A stretch of DNA of 36,556 bases, taken from NCBI RefSeq assembly GCF_007896895.1, contig NZ_VOGW01000064.1, forward strand, positions 29,263 through 65,818, written 5' to 3'. Each line of letters begins with the position of its first letter. Position 1 is the stretch's first letter. The stretch is from Streptomyces misionensis. GTDB taxonomy: Bacteria > Actinomycetota > Actinomycetes > Streptomycetales > Streptomycetaceae. The notes below the pieces were generated by a model. That model worked only from the letters and a program-made list of their open reading frames with translations. It did not search any database and was not told the DNA's origin. Made by a program: the position numbers and the translations under genes. Below are positions 18,939 to 26,448 of this stretch, piece by piece.

Positions 18939-20348
18939 CTACCGGCGGTCCTCCGTCTCCCGTGGGGCCTCCCGGCGACGGGAGCGGGGCAGGACCCGCA
19001 GCGCATCCCCCATGTCCGCGACTTCCAGCACCTTCATCCCCGGCGGGGTCCTCCCCGGATCGCCCGGCACCAGGGCGTGCGTGAAGCCCAGCCGGTGCGC
19101 CTCGGCGAGCCTGCGCTGCACGCCCGTGACCCGCCTCACCTCACCCGCCAGGCCCACCTCGCCGATGGCCACCAGGTTCTTCGGCAGCGGGGTGTCGCTC
19201 GCCGCGGAGGCCAGCGCGAGGGCGATCGCCAGGTCGGCGGCCGGCTCGGACAGCTTCACCCCGCCGACCGTCGCCGAGTAGATGTCCCGCTTGCCGAGCG
19301 CGCTGATCCGGCCGCGCTGTTCGAGCACGGCCAGCATCATCGACACCCGGGAGGTCTCCAGTCCGGACGTCGTGCGCCTGGGGGAGGGGATCTGGGAGTC
19401 GACGGTCAGCGCCTGCACCTCCGCGACCAGCGGGCGGCGGCCCTCCAGGGTCACGGTCAGACAGGTGCCCGGCACCGGTTCGTCGCGCCGGGTCAGGAAG
19501 AGGCCGCTGGGGTCGGCGAGGCCGGTGATGCCCTCGTCGTGCAGCTCGAAGCAGCCGACCTCGTCCGTGGCGCCGTACCGGTTCTTCACGCCGCGCACCA
19601 GGCGCAGCCGGGCGTGCCGGTCGCCCTCGAAGTGCAGCACGACGTCCACCAGGTGCTCCAGGAGGCGGGGGCCCGCGATGGCGCCGTCCTTGGTGACATG
19701 GCCCACCAGCAGCGTGGACATGCCGCGCTCCTTGGACGCGCGGATCAGCGCCCCGGCCACCTCGCGCACCTGGGCCATGCCGCCGGGCGCGCCCTCGATC
19801 TCCGGGGAGGCGACCGTCTGCACCGAGTCGAGGATCAGCAGGGACGGCTTGACCTCGTCCAAGTGGCCGAGGACGGCGGAGAGGTCGGTCTCCGCGGCCA
19901 GGTACAGATGGTCGTGCAGGGCGCCGATGCGGTCGGCGCGCAGCCGCACCTGGCTCGCCGACTCCTCGCCCGTGACATAGAGGGTGCGGTGCTCCTCGCT
20001 CGCCGCCTTGGCCGCCACGTCCAGCAGCAGGGTGGACTTGCCGACGCCCGGCTCGCCCGCGAGCAGCACCACCGCGCCCGGCACCAGCCCGCCGCCGAGC
20101 ACCCGGTCCAGCTCGGGCACGCCGGTGGAGCGGGCGGTGGCCTGCCGGCCGTCGACCTGGCCGATGGGCAGCGCGGAGTTCACCACCCGGCCGGGCGCCG
20201 TGGTGCGCACCGCGGGGGCGCCGTACTCCTCGACCGTCCCCCACGCCTGGCACTCGGGGCAGCGGCCGAGCCACTTGGCCGTCTGCCAGCCGCACTCGGT
20301 GCAGCGGTAGGACGGGCGGTCCTTGGTGGTCTTGGTACGGGCAGCCAT
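18939..20348 (-). CDS. radA: DNA repair protein RadA
   Basis: A 469-residue RecA-like ATPase that drives branch migration in recombinational repair. It has an N-terminal four-cysteine zinc motif ([18 protein letters not shown]), Walker [10 protein letters not shown], a Walker B region [10 protein letters not shown], the RadA-specific KNRYGATDE motif (KNRFG class), and a C-terminal Lon-protease-like domain ([20 protein letters not shown]). ATG 20348 gives the standard N-terminus. No ribosome-binding site is evident, and a TACGGT hexamer lies a few bases upstream, so the message may be leaderless. disA starts 80 bases after its stop. Confidence 0.95.
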   Translation of the reverse strand: MAARTKTTKDRPSYRCTECGWQTAKWLGRCPECQAWGTVEEYGAPAVRTTAPGRVVNSALPIGQVDGRQATARSTGVPELDRVLGGGLVPGAVVLLAGEPGVGKSTLLLDVAAKAASEEHRTLYVTGEESASQVRLRADRIGALHDHLYLAAETDLSAVLGHLDEVKPSLLILDSVQTVASPEIEGAPGGMAQVREVAGALIRASKERGMSTLLVGHVTKDGAIAGPRLLEHLVDVVLHFEGDRHARLRLVRGVKNRYGATDEVGCFELHDEGITGLADPSGLFLTRRDEPVPGTCLTVTLEGRRPLVAEVQALTVDSQIPSPRRTTSGLETSRVSMMLAVLEQRGRISALGKRDIYSATVGGVKLSEPAADLAIALALASAASDTPLPKNLVAIGEVGLAGEVRRVTGVQRRLAEAHRLGFTHALVPGDPGRTPPGMKVLEVADMGDALRVLPRSRRREAPRETEDRR

Positions 20349-20549
20349 GCGGAAACCGTAGCCCGAGCCACTGACAACGGGACGGGTGACGGCCATGTGG
20401 GTGGACCCGTATCGGTCACCGGCCGTCGGTATCCGGCCGTGGAGCAAAGAGCTCCTGTCCCCTTATGAGGGATCGTTTCACCCGTACGGATTAAATCGGC
20501 TCAAGGCTCCGGAAGGGACGCTCCGCCGCGGCCTACGGTCGCACGGGTG

Positions 20550-22160
20550 ATGAGCAGCAGCCCGGAGACCACCACCCGCACCACCGGCGCGCACCGAGCG
20601 CACGGCCGGGCGCGAGAGGCGCGCGAGACGCGCGAACCCGGCGACCCTGCGCAGGCGCCCGAGCCGCGTGAGACACGCGGGGCCGACGACGCCCGTGATG
20701 CTCATGGGACCGCCGGTGCCCGCGGGGCCCGTGAGGCGCGCGACCGGGCCGCCGCGCGCGCCATCGCCCGCCGCGCGTCGGCCTGCCACGAGCCGTACCT
20801 GGACGGCCTGTTCACCTACTGCCTGTCCATCCTCTGCGACCACGACGCGGCCACCGCCGCGCTGGGCGACGCCCTCGCCCTGGCCGAGCGGCGCGCGCAC
20901 CGCGTCCCCGCGGCCGGCGACGACCGCAGGGCCTGGCTGTACGCCCTGGCCCGCTGGTCGTGCCTGCGCAAGCTGGCCGAGGCCAAGCAGAGACGGCAGG
21001 CCGCGCACGCGGCGGGCCGCGCCGGCCGGGCCCCCGGGCGGGAGCCCTCCGAACCCGCCCTCCCCGCACCGCTCGAGGAACACCGGCGCCGGGAACTGGC
21101 CCTGCTCGCCTGGCCGGAGGCGGCCGGCACCACCCCCGAGCAGCGCGAGGCCCTGGAACTCGCCGTCCGTCACCACCTCACCGCACCCGAGGTCGCCGCC
21201 GTCCTCGGCATGGCACCGGCCGCCGCGCGCGAGCTGCTGGCCGCGGCCGCCTGCGAGGTCGAGCGCACCCGTGCCGCGCTCGCCGTGGTGGAGGCCGGCG
21301 GCTGCCCGAGCGTCGCGCACCTCACCGGGGACAGCCGGCTGATCCTCTCCACGGCGCTCCGCCACGAACTGGTACGGCACGTCGACGACTGCCCGCGCTG
21401 CCGCCGCACCGCCGAGCGCGCGGCCCCCGGCCGCTGGCCCGGCACCGCGGTCACCCCCGCCGAACTGCCGGTCCTCCAGGCGCCCCGCGCGGACCTCGCC
21501 GCGCTCTCCCGGTCGCGGGTCGCGGCCGCCCCCCGCTTCGACCGCCGCGGCTTCCCGATGGACCCCAAGGACCGCGCGGCCCGCCGCGACCGGCTGCGCG
21601 CCCGCGCGGTGACGACGACGGTGGTCGCGACGGTGGTGGCGGCCCCGGTGCTGGCCCTGTGGGCCGCCTACCGGGGCGCGCCGGCCGGGGAGGGCGACGG
21701 CCACCACGGCACCACCCGCGAGGCCCAGGGCCCCGACGCGCTCGGCGACGGCGGCACGGGCGGCTACGAGAACGCGGGCAGCGCGCGCGTGAAGCGTCCG
21801 GGCGAGGACGGCAAGCCGGACGTCTCGGTCCAGGTGCGGAGCGTGCCCGGAACCGGCACGGACGCCTCCGGCGGACTGACGGTGACCGCGGCGAACTCCG
21901 GCGACACCACCCTGATCACCCTGACGGCCACCGGCTCCGCGCCCCTGCGCTGGTCGGCGACCACGGGAGCCTCCTGGCTGTACCTGAGCCGGTCCTCGGG
22001 CACGCTCGCCCCCGGCGCGTCCGTGACGGTGCGCGCCTACGTCGACCACCTCCGCGAGCCCTCGGGCCCCTGGCGCGCCCAGGTGACCGTCGCCCCGGCC
22101 GGCGCGGTGGTCACCATCACCGGCTACGGCACGGCCCCGACCCGCCGCCCCGCGGGGTAG
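20550..22160 (+). CDS. Sigma-like/zinc-finger/membrane/BACON-domain fusion protein
   Basis: A protein of about 536 residues. Residues 1-65 are Arg/Glu-rich and disordered. Residues 80-150 resemble ECF sigma region 2 (YLDGLFTYCLSILCDHDAAT, RAWLYALARWSCLRKL). Residues 195-240 resemble region 4 (EQREALELAVRHHLTAPEVA then AVLGMAPAAARELL). A zinc-finger-like HELVRHVDDCPRC at about 273-286 recalls the anti-sigma zf-HC2 motif. One membrane segment lies near 352-375. The outer part ends in a BACON-type beta domain (about 460-530, LRWSATTGASWLYLS, SGTLAPGASVTV) that may bind carbohydrate or protein. This could be a sigma factor with a built-in anti-sigma and surface sensor. Start is ATG 20550 (or GTG 20547). 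The last 44 bases overlap the converging helicase frame. Confidence 0.8.
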   Translation: MSSSPETTTRTTGAHRAHGRAREARETREPGDPAQAPEPRETRGADDARDAHGTAGARGAREARDRAAARAIARRASACHEPYLDGLFTYCLSILCDHDAATAALGDALALAERRAHRVPAAGDDRRAWLYALARWSCLRKLAEAKQRRQAAHAAGRAGRAPGREPSEPALPAPLEEHRRRELALLAWPEAAGTTPEQREALELAVRHHLTAPEVAAVLGMAPAAARELLAAAACEVERTRAALAVVEAGGCPSVAHLTGDSRLILSTALRHELVRHVDDCPRCRRTAERAAPGRWPGTAVTPAELPVLQAPRADLAALSRSRVAAAPRFDRRGFPMDPKDRAARRDRLRARAVTTTVVATVVAAPVLALWAAYRGAPAGEGDGHHGTTREAQGPDALGDGGTGGYENAGSARVKRPGEDGKPDVSVQVRSVPGTGTDASGGLTVTAANSGDTTLITLTATGSAPLRWSATTGASWLYLSRSSGTLAPGASVTVRAYVDHLREPSGPWRAQVTVAPAGAVVTITGYGTAPTRRPAG

Positions 22161-23313
22161 CGCCGCCCCGGTGCAGGTAGTCCTTGTGGTCGCCCGGCGG
22201 ATCGACGTTCACCACGAGGTCGAGGCCCTCCACGTGGATGCCGCGAGCGGCGACGTTGGTCGCCACCAGCGCCGTGACGTGCCCGTTCTTGAACTGCGCG
22301 AGGGTCCGGTTGCGCTGCGGCTGGGACTTTCCGCCGTGCAGGGCCCCGGCCCGCACCCCGACGGACAGCAGGTGCTTGACCAGCCCGTCCACCGCGTGCT
22401 TGGTGTCCAGGAACATGATCACCCGCCCCTCGCGGGCGGCGATCTCGGTGGCGGCGGTGTGCTTGTCGGTGTCCCGCACGTGCAGCAGGTGGTGCTCCAT
22501 GGTGGTGACCGCCCCGGCGGACGGGTCGACCGAGTGCACGACCGGATCGTGGAGGTACCGGCGGACCAGCAGGTCGATGTTGCGGTCCAGGGTGGCCGAG
22601 AACAGCAGCCGCTGCCCGCGGGCGGGCACCTGGTCGAGCAGCTCGGTCACCTGCGGCATGAAGCCCATGTCGGCCATCTGGTCGGCCTCGTCCAGCACGG
22701 TGACGGCGACCTCGTCCAGCCGGCAGGCTCCGCGCTCGATCAGGTCCTTGAGCCGTCCGGGCGTCGCGACGACGACCTCCGCGCCGCCGCGCAGCACACC
22801 CGCCTGCCGGCCGATGGACACGCCGCCCACCACGGTGGCGAGCCGCAGGTGCAGGGCACGGGCGTAGGGGGTGAGCGCGTCGGTGACCTGCTGGGCCAGT
22901 TCCCGGGTGGGGACGAGGACCAGGGCCAGCGGATGCTTGGGCTGGGCCCGCATGCCGTCGAGCCGGGCCAGCACGGGCAGGCCGAAGGCGAGCGTCTTGC
23001 CCGAGCCGGTACGGCCCCGGCCCAGGACGTCCCGGCCCGCCAGCGCGTTCGGCAGGGTGGCCGCCTGGATCGGGAAGGGCGTGGTCAGACCCTGCTGGCC
23101 GAGGGCCGCGGTCAGCCGGGCGGGCATCTCCAGCTCGGCGAACGTCTCGACCGCCGGGAGGGGCTCGGTCAGGGTGGCCGGCAGGGCGAATTCCTGCCGG
23201 CGCGGGGCCGCGGGCGCGCCCTGGCGGCCGGGCTTCTGGGTACGGAATCGACTACCGCGGGCAGCGCCCGCCGAACGTGTGGACCTGCCGCCGGTTTGAC
23301 GGGTGCGGTTCAT
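22117..23313 (-). CDS. DEAD-box RNA helicase, copy A, truncated before motif VI
   Basis: A 398-residue cold-shock-type DEAD-box helicase. Intact motifs: Q motif (PFPIQAAT), I (RTGSGKT), Ia (PTREL), TPGR, II (LDEADQM), III (SAT), IV (VIMFLDTKHA) and V (ATNVAARGIHV). The frame then reads HRGGATPRGGG and stops, whereas copy B reads HRGGRTARAG and continues for about 100 residues. The arginines of motif VI, needed for ATP hydrolysis, and the basic tail are therefore missing, so the protein is probably inactive. Similarity to copy B stops at about 22170, ten bases beyond the BACON stop codon. ATG 23313 follows GAGGAGG, which is held in a conserved hairpin. Second gene of a csp-helicase unit. Confidence 0.88.
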   Translation of the reverse strand: MNRTRQTGGRSTRSAGAARGSRFRTQKPGRQGAPAAPRRQEFALPATLTEPLPAVETFAELEMPARLTAALGQQGLTTPFPIQAATLPNALAGRDVLGRGRTGSGKTLAFGLPVLARLDGMRAQPKHPLALVLVPTRELAQQVTDALTPYARALHLRLATVVGGVSIGRQAGVLRGGAEVVVATPGRLKDLIERGACRLDEVAVTVLDEADQMADMGFMPQVTELLDQVPARGQRLLFSATLDRNIDLLVRRYLHDPVVHSVDPSAGAVTTMEHHLLHVRDTDKHTAATEIAAREGRVIMFLDTKHAVDGLVKHLLSVGVRAGALHGGKSQPQRNRTLAQFKNGHVTALVATNVAARGIHVEGLDLVVNVDPPGDHKDYLHRGGATPRGGGSGPCRSR

Positions 23314-23316
23314 GGA

Positions 23317-23350
23317 GGAACCTCCTCGATGCGGCGTATCGAGGAATTCC
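23317..23350 (-). promoter_or_regulatory. Hairpin covering the ribosome-binding site of helicase A
   Basis: On the minus strand CCTCGAT-N7-ATCGAGG forms a perfect 7-bp stem (23324-23344), extended by a GGAA/TTCC pairing across a small internal loop. The 3' side contains the GAGG of the GAGGAGG ribosome-binding site. The same structure is kept at helicase B with a compensating G-U pair. This suggests translation control, perhaps by temperature. Confidence 0.7.
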
Positions 23351-23440
23351 GTCAGCGGCGGTGGCCGTGCGAGATTCGCAAGAATGTGCCGAAGAAAAGT
23401 AGTGAAACGCCGGCCCGTCCGGGAAACGGGCACAGCAATG

Positions 23441-23477
23441 GGCTGGGGCCCGCACCCCGAGGGCGCGGGCCCCAGCC
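23441..23477 (-). terminator. Hairpin between csp A and helicase A
   Basis: A perfect 13-bp stem (GGCTGGGGCCCGC with its complement) with an 11-base loop lies 40 bases after the csp stop. It lacks a T run and a similar one sits at the same place in copy B. It probably ends most csp transcripts while letting some reach the helicase. Confidence 0.75.
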
Positions 23478-23517
23478 ATATGCGCGAACCAGCGGTCCGC
23501 CAAGACTGGCGTCAGTG

Positions 23518-23721
23518 TCAGGCGGGAACGATGTTCTCGGCCTGCGGGCCCTTCTGGCCCTGCGTGACGTCGAAGGTAACCTTCTGGCCTTCCTGAAGCT
23601 CACGGAAGCCGCTGGTGGCGATGTTCGAGTAGTGGGCGAACACGTCGGCGCCGCCGCCGTCCTGCTCGATGAAGCCGAAGCCCTTTTCCGCGTTGAACCA
23701 CTTCACGGTGCCAGATGCCAT
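23518..23721 (-). CDS. Cold-shock protein, CspA family, copy A
   Basis: A 67-residue single cold-shock domain that binds single-stranded nucleic acid and acts as an RNA chaperone. RNP1 is KGFGFIEQ and RNP2 is DVFAHYSNI. The start [14 protein letters not shown] is canonical and the length is normal. ATG 23721 follows AAGGGAGA. It differs from copy B at only a few residues ([12 protein letters not shown] versus [12 protein letters not shown]). The leader of about 100 bases contains a 20-nt block identical to that of copy B. First gene of a csp-helicase pair. Confidence 0.96.
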   Translation of the reverse strand: MASGTVKWFNAEKGFGFIEQDGGGADVFAHYSNIATSGFRELQEGQKVTFDVTQGQKGPQAENIVPA

Positions 23722-24444
23722 ATTGAATCTCCCTTGAGGGGCAGTGCCGGACTCCGCACTTTACGGAGCCGAGTCGCCGCGATGATCACCCCTCCGGAAA
23801 GATCCGGAAAGTTTTGCAAAGAAAATCTCTGGCAACCAAAACTGCAACTGGTACCACGCTAACACAGGTCGGTTCGCAGCGCCCGGACATTTTTCCGGGT
23901 GTCGTAAAACTTTCCCCCGTCGCAGACCGTAATTCTGTACCGGCGAGACCAGATAATCGCGGGGCCCTCGCCCGGTGCCCGGCGCATCCCAGGGTCCCGC
24001 CGCTGCGCGCCCTCCGGCTGGTCCACGGGCGAGCCGATGCGGCGCGCAGCCGCGATCCGGGTGCCCTGATCGGCCGGCGCACGGCGCGGGCGGCGATACG
24101 TGACCGGCGGCATGGGTACCGGCGGGCCGTCGACCGGTCGCGGCGGGGTGATCGACCCTACGTCGCCGGATCCGAGAATATGTCCTGGGCGCAATAGATT
24201 TCCACGTGCGGCCGGAGAGGCCGATGTCACCGCTCGCGGGGCCGGCCGTATGAGAGGTCTCCTCGTCCCGGACCGCGAGGTCCTGGGCGGTGCCGGCCCG
24301 CGCGCCGAGATCCGGCGGACCGGGGATCACGGTGGACGCGGCTGACCGTACGAGCGTCGTCGATCACACGGCCCGGGCGGCCCTGGCCGCGCACGATTCC
24401 GGCGCGCGGCTCCTGATCACCGCAGAGGCCTGCCGCGCGCGGGT
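23722..24444 (-). promoter_or_regulatory. csp A leader and promoter region; otherwise no clear gene
   Basis: About 720 bases. The part nearest csp A is its leader. Positions 23829-23848 (CTGGCAACCAAAACTGCAAC on the plus strand) are identical to 28421-28440 before csp B. A second conserved stretch near 23770-23805 (TCGCCGCGATGATCACCCC) recurs with changes near 28385. A TTAGCG-like -10 sits just beyond the 20-mer. Further right, a plus-strand GTG at 24290 opens about 45 coding-like codons (peptide includes HDSGARLLITAEACRARV) that run into the merR 3' end; this may be a remnant and I do not recognise it. Confidence 0.55.
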
Positions 24445-24783
24445 TCAGCCGGAGTTGCCTGCCGATTGGCCGGCGGCACGGCGGTACTCGGCGTTGATGC
24501 GCTGCGCCTCCTCGAGCTGGTCCTCGAGGATGACGATGCGGCACGCGGCCTCGATCGGGGTCCCCTTGTCGACGAGCTCGCGGGCGCGCGCGGCGATCCG
24601 CAGTTGGTAACGGGAGTACCGGCGATGTCCTCCCTCCGAGCGGAGTGGAGTGATCAGACGGGCCTCACCGATCGCTCGGAGGAAGGCCGGGGTGGTGCCG
24701 AGCATCTCGGCTGCCCGCCCCATGGTGTACGCGGGGTAGTCGTCGTCGTCCAGACGACCATTCAGAGAGTTGTCCGATGTCAT
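24445..24783 (-). CDS. MerR-type helix-turn-helix regulator
   Basis: A 112-residue protein with an N-terminal acidic tail (DDDDYPAY), then a MerR-like winged helix: TMGRAAEMLGTTPAFLRAIG, the wing EGGHRRYSRYQL, and a C-terminal helix that can form a dimer coiled coil (VILEDQLEEAQRINAEYRRA). There is no effector domain or metal-binding cysteine, so it is a small MerR protein of the kind that senses by protein or nucleotide state rather than metals. ATG 24783 follows GCGAGGTGA. It lies between the two cold-shock units; a role in their control is possible but unproven. Its upstream region is unusually structured. Confidence 0.85.
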   Translation of the reverse strand: MTSDNSLNGRLDDDDYPAYTMGRAAEMLGTTPAFLRAIGEARLITPLRSEGGHRRYSRYQLRIAARARELVDKGTPIEAACRIVILEDQLEEAQRINAEYRRAAGQSAGNSG

Positions 24784-25416
24784 GTCACCTCGCTGTGCAA
24801 CGCGTCGAGGGGCCCTGGCACCGAACGGCACCAGGGCCCCGAAGGAAATTGAACACCATCTGTCGGCGCCTACTGCTGTGCCGACCTTCTGTTTCCGCTA
24901 CCCGGCCCGGCAGGGCGGAGCGGGGGATCGCAGCTGCGTGACCGGGGACCACCATCCATTCCGGGGTCTTGCGGTACCCGGGCCGAGTGCTTCTCGGACC
25001 GGGCGATCCTGATGGCGTCTGCTCCTCCATTCCTCTCTGAACGAACCAGCCACCGAGTGAGCCGGTGGCTGGCGGCGGCTCCTCGTCGGACGAGCCGCCC
25101 AGTGCGGCTCCCGGTCCCGTCACCCTGTCGGAACGCTGGGGCTCCGAGGCTGGGAGCCGCACTGACCTGCGTACTTCATATCCAGGCAACCGCCAGTTCG
25201 TGTCTGGCGGGTCTCCTTAGACCGTGTCTACGAGAAGAAGCATACCCACGATGGGAATGAAAAGCTACTCCCACAAGAGTAGATTTCACTCTTCCAGTGG
25301 AGGAGAACCCTGGCATGAACGGTCCTCGCCGGGTGCCGGGAGCCGCCTGTCGGAGCGCGGCCGCCCCGGCGCCCGCCGGAGGTCGGGTTCAGGCGGGCCG
25401 CATAAGCTCTGCTGTC
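24784..25416. other. Gene-free stretch with an array of stem-loops upstream of merR
   Basis: No credible gene in 630 bases. Six strong inverted repeats follow one another: 24809-24840 (10-bp stem), 24862-24885 (6 bp), 24977-25003 (two 5-bp blocks around one mismatch), 25046-25071 (10 bp), 25074-25099 (8 bp plus inner pairing) and 25100-25164 (13-bp arms, 39-base gap). Small dyads follow at 25218-25230 (TAGAC-N3-GTCTA) and near 25264 (CTACTC-N6-GAGTAG), in the AT-richer stretch where promoters should lie. On the minus strand TATGCT near 25240 could be a -10 for a merR transcript with a leader of about 450 bases. Function unknown. Confidence 0.6.
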
Positions 25417-25791
25417 ATGTCGAACCCTGATGAGCTGCTTGTCGCCATTTCCGCGGCGGTGGAGTCCGAGCGAAGCAATCAGATGGTCCTGACGGTGGTC
25501 CTCGGCGGCACCGTCATCACCGGCCGACTGGCTCCCGAGGCCGTGTGGAGGGAGCGGGTGGCGGAGGTCCTGAAGGACTCGGACCGTCTCGGCCCGTTCG
25601 CGGACGTCTTCGCCCGCGGTCCGTGGGAGAACCGGCCCGGTCGCGGCGAGGCGCCCACGCACCTGCACTTCCACCTCGCCCGGATCGTGCAGGGCAGCAT
25701 CGGAATCCCGGAGACGGGAGGCATGTACCGAGTCGCGATCAAGGACGTCAGCGCCTGGAGCGTGGGGGATCTGGTCCACTTCGACCGGTGA
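25417..25791 (+). CDS. GvpU-like small protein
   Basis: A 124-residue soluble protein. The segment MVLTVVLGGTVITGRLAPEA, followed by WRERV, and the later HLHFHLARIVQGS and GDLVHFDR resemble gas-vesicle accessory GvpU-type proteins, although no other gas-vesicle gene is in the window. The family role is poorly known and this is recognition from memory. The start is uncertain. ATG 25417 gives the likely family N-terminus (MSNPDELL) but has no ribosome-binding site, while ATG 25315 has an excellent GGAGGAGA and adds 34 low-complexity residues. It is divergent from merR. Confidence 0.7.
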   Translation: MSNPDELLVAISAAVESERSNQMVLTVVLGGTVITGRLAPEAVWRERVAEVLKDSDRLGPFADVFARGPWENRPGRGEAPTHLHFHLARIVQGSIGIPETGGMYRVAIKDVSAWSVGDLVHFDR

Positions 25792-25847
25792 GAGGCCGTC
25801 CGCGCCCCGTTGCCCGGCCGGCGGTCTTTGAACGGGCGGCGACACGG

Positions 25848-25889
25848 CGATGGGGGCCCTGCCGACGCGCGTCGGCAGGGCCCCCATCG
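25848..25889. terminator. Perfect 42-bp palindrome acting as bidirectional terminator
   Basis: Every base pairs: CGATGGGGGCCCTGCCGACG at 25848-25867 with its complement at 25870-25889, with only CG at the centre. It lies between two converging genes (GvpU-like and CBS), so it probably ends both. It is also unusually long and exact for a terminator. Confidence 0.85.
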
Positions 25890-25973
25890 GGTTCCTGCGG
25901 CGGTTCTCCCGCCTGTCCTCCTGGCCTCCCGGCCCCCATCAGGGCGCCGGGGCGGCGGCCGCCGGTCGCGGAC

Positions 25974-26321
25974 TCAGCCGTGACCGACTGGCGCCCCACG
26001 CCCTTCACCGAGGCGCCCCACGCCGGCGGAGACGTTGCCGGGCGAGGTCAGCGATCCGCCGAGGACGTCCCGCAGGCGGATCCGGTCCGAGTACGCGGCA
26101 CTGGCGCGGAGGGCGGCGAGCCGGACCCGGGTGATCGAGCCCGTGCTCTCGTCGTCCCCGTCGCACACGGTCAGGTACTCGACCCCGGCCCCCGCCATGA
26201 CGGCCAGAGCCACCTCGACGGTCATGTCGTCCCATACCCGGGGCCCGTGCCCTTCGCTGTCGTCGACCACGGGGGCGGCGGTGTGGTCCGGCCTGCGGTA
26301 CTGCGTCCGTGCCGGCGTCAA
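25974..26321 (-). CDS. Short CBS-domain protein, probably truncated
   Basis: A 115-residue protein containing one recognisable CBS-like unit: VWDDMTVEVALAVMAGAGVE followed by YLTVCDGDDESTGSITRVRL and DRIRLRDVLG. CBS pairs normally bind adenine nucleotides and need two units. Here the second is replaced by a Gly-rich tail (SPGNVSAGVGRLGEGRGAPV), so the 3' end looks frame-damaged or degraded. The start is TTG 26321 with GAAGGAG at good spacing; an ATG-initiated longer frame upstream is Pro/Arg-rich and unlikely. It follows helicase B by 127 bases on the same strand, so csp-helicase-CBS may be one unit. Confidence 0.65.
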   Translation of the reverse strand: MTPARTQYRRPDHTAAPVVDDSEGHGPRVWDDMTVEVALAVMAGAGVEYLTVCDGDDESTGSITRVRLAALRASAAYSDRIRLRDVLGGSLTSPGNVSAGVGRLGEGRGAPVGHG

Positions 26322-26448
26322 GGTGGCTCCTTCGGTGAGGGGTGGTCGGCCTGATGACCTGGGCTGTCCCGCGAGACCTCTGCGGCTTTCGGAAACCCAC
26401 GGCGGCACCCGGGACCGCACCGAGCCGACCTGATCCGGGGGACAGGGC

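Noticed and set aside
24290..24440. Short plus-strand coding-like stretch (peptide with SGARLLITAEACRARV)
   Set aside because: Third-position bias is suggestive, but it runs into merR on the other strand, has no recognised family and no clear start. Mentioned only as a possible remnant.
24785..25189. 134-codon minus-strand frame in the region upstream of merR
   Set aside because: It runs through several strong stem-loops, has uneven composition and no proper ribosome-binding site, so it is more likely non-coding.
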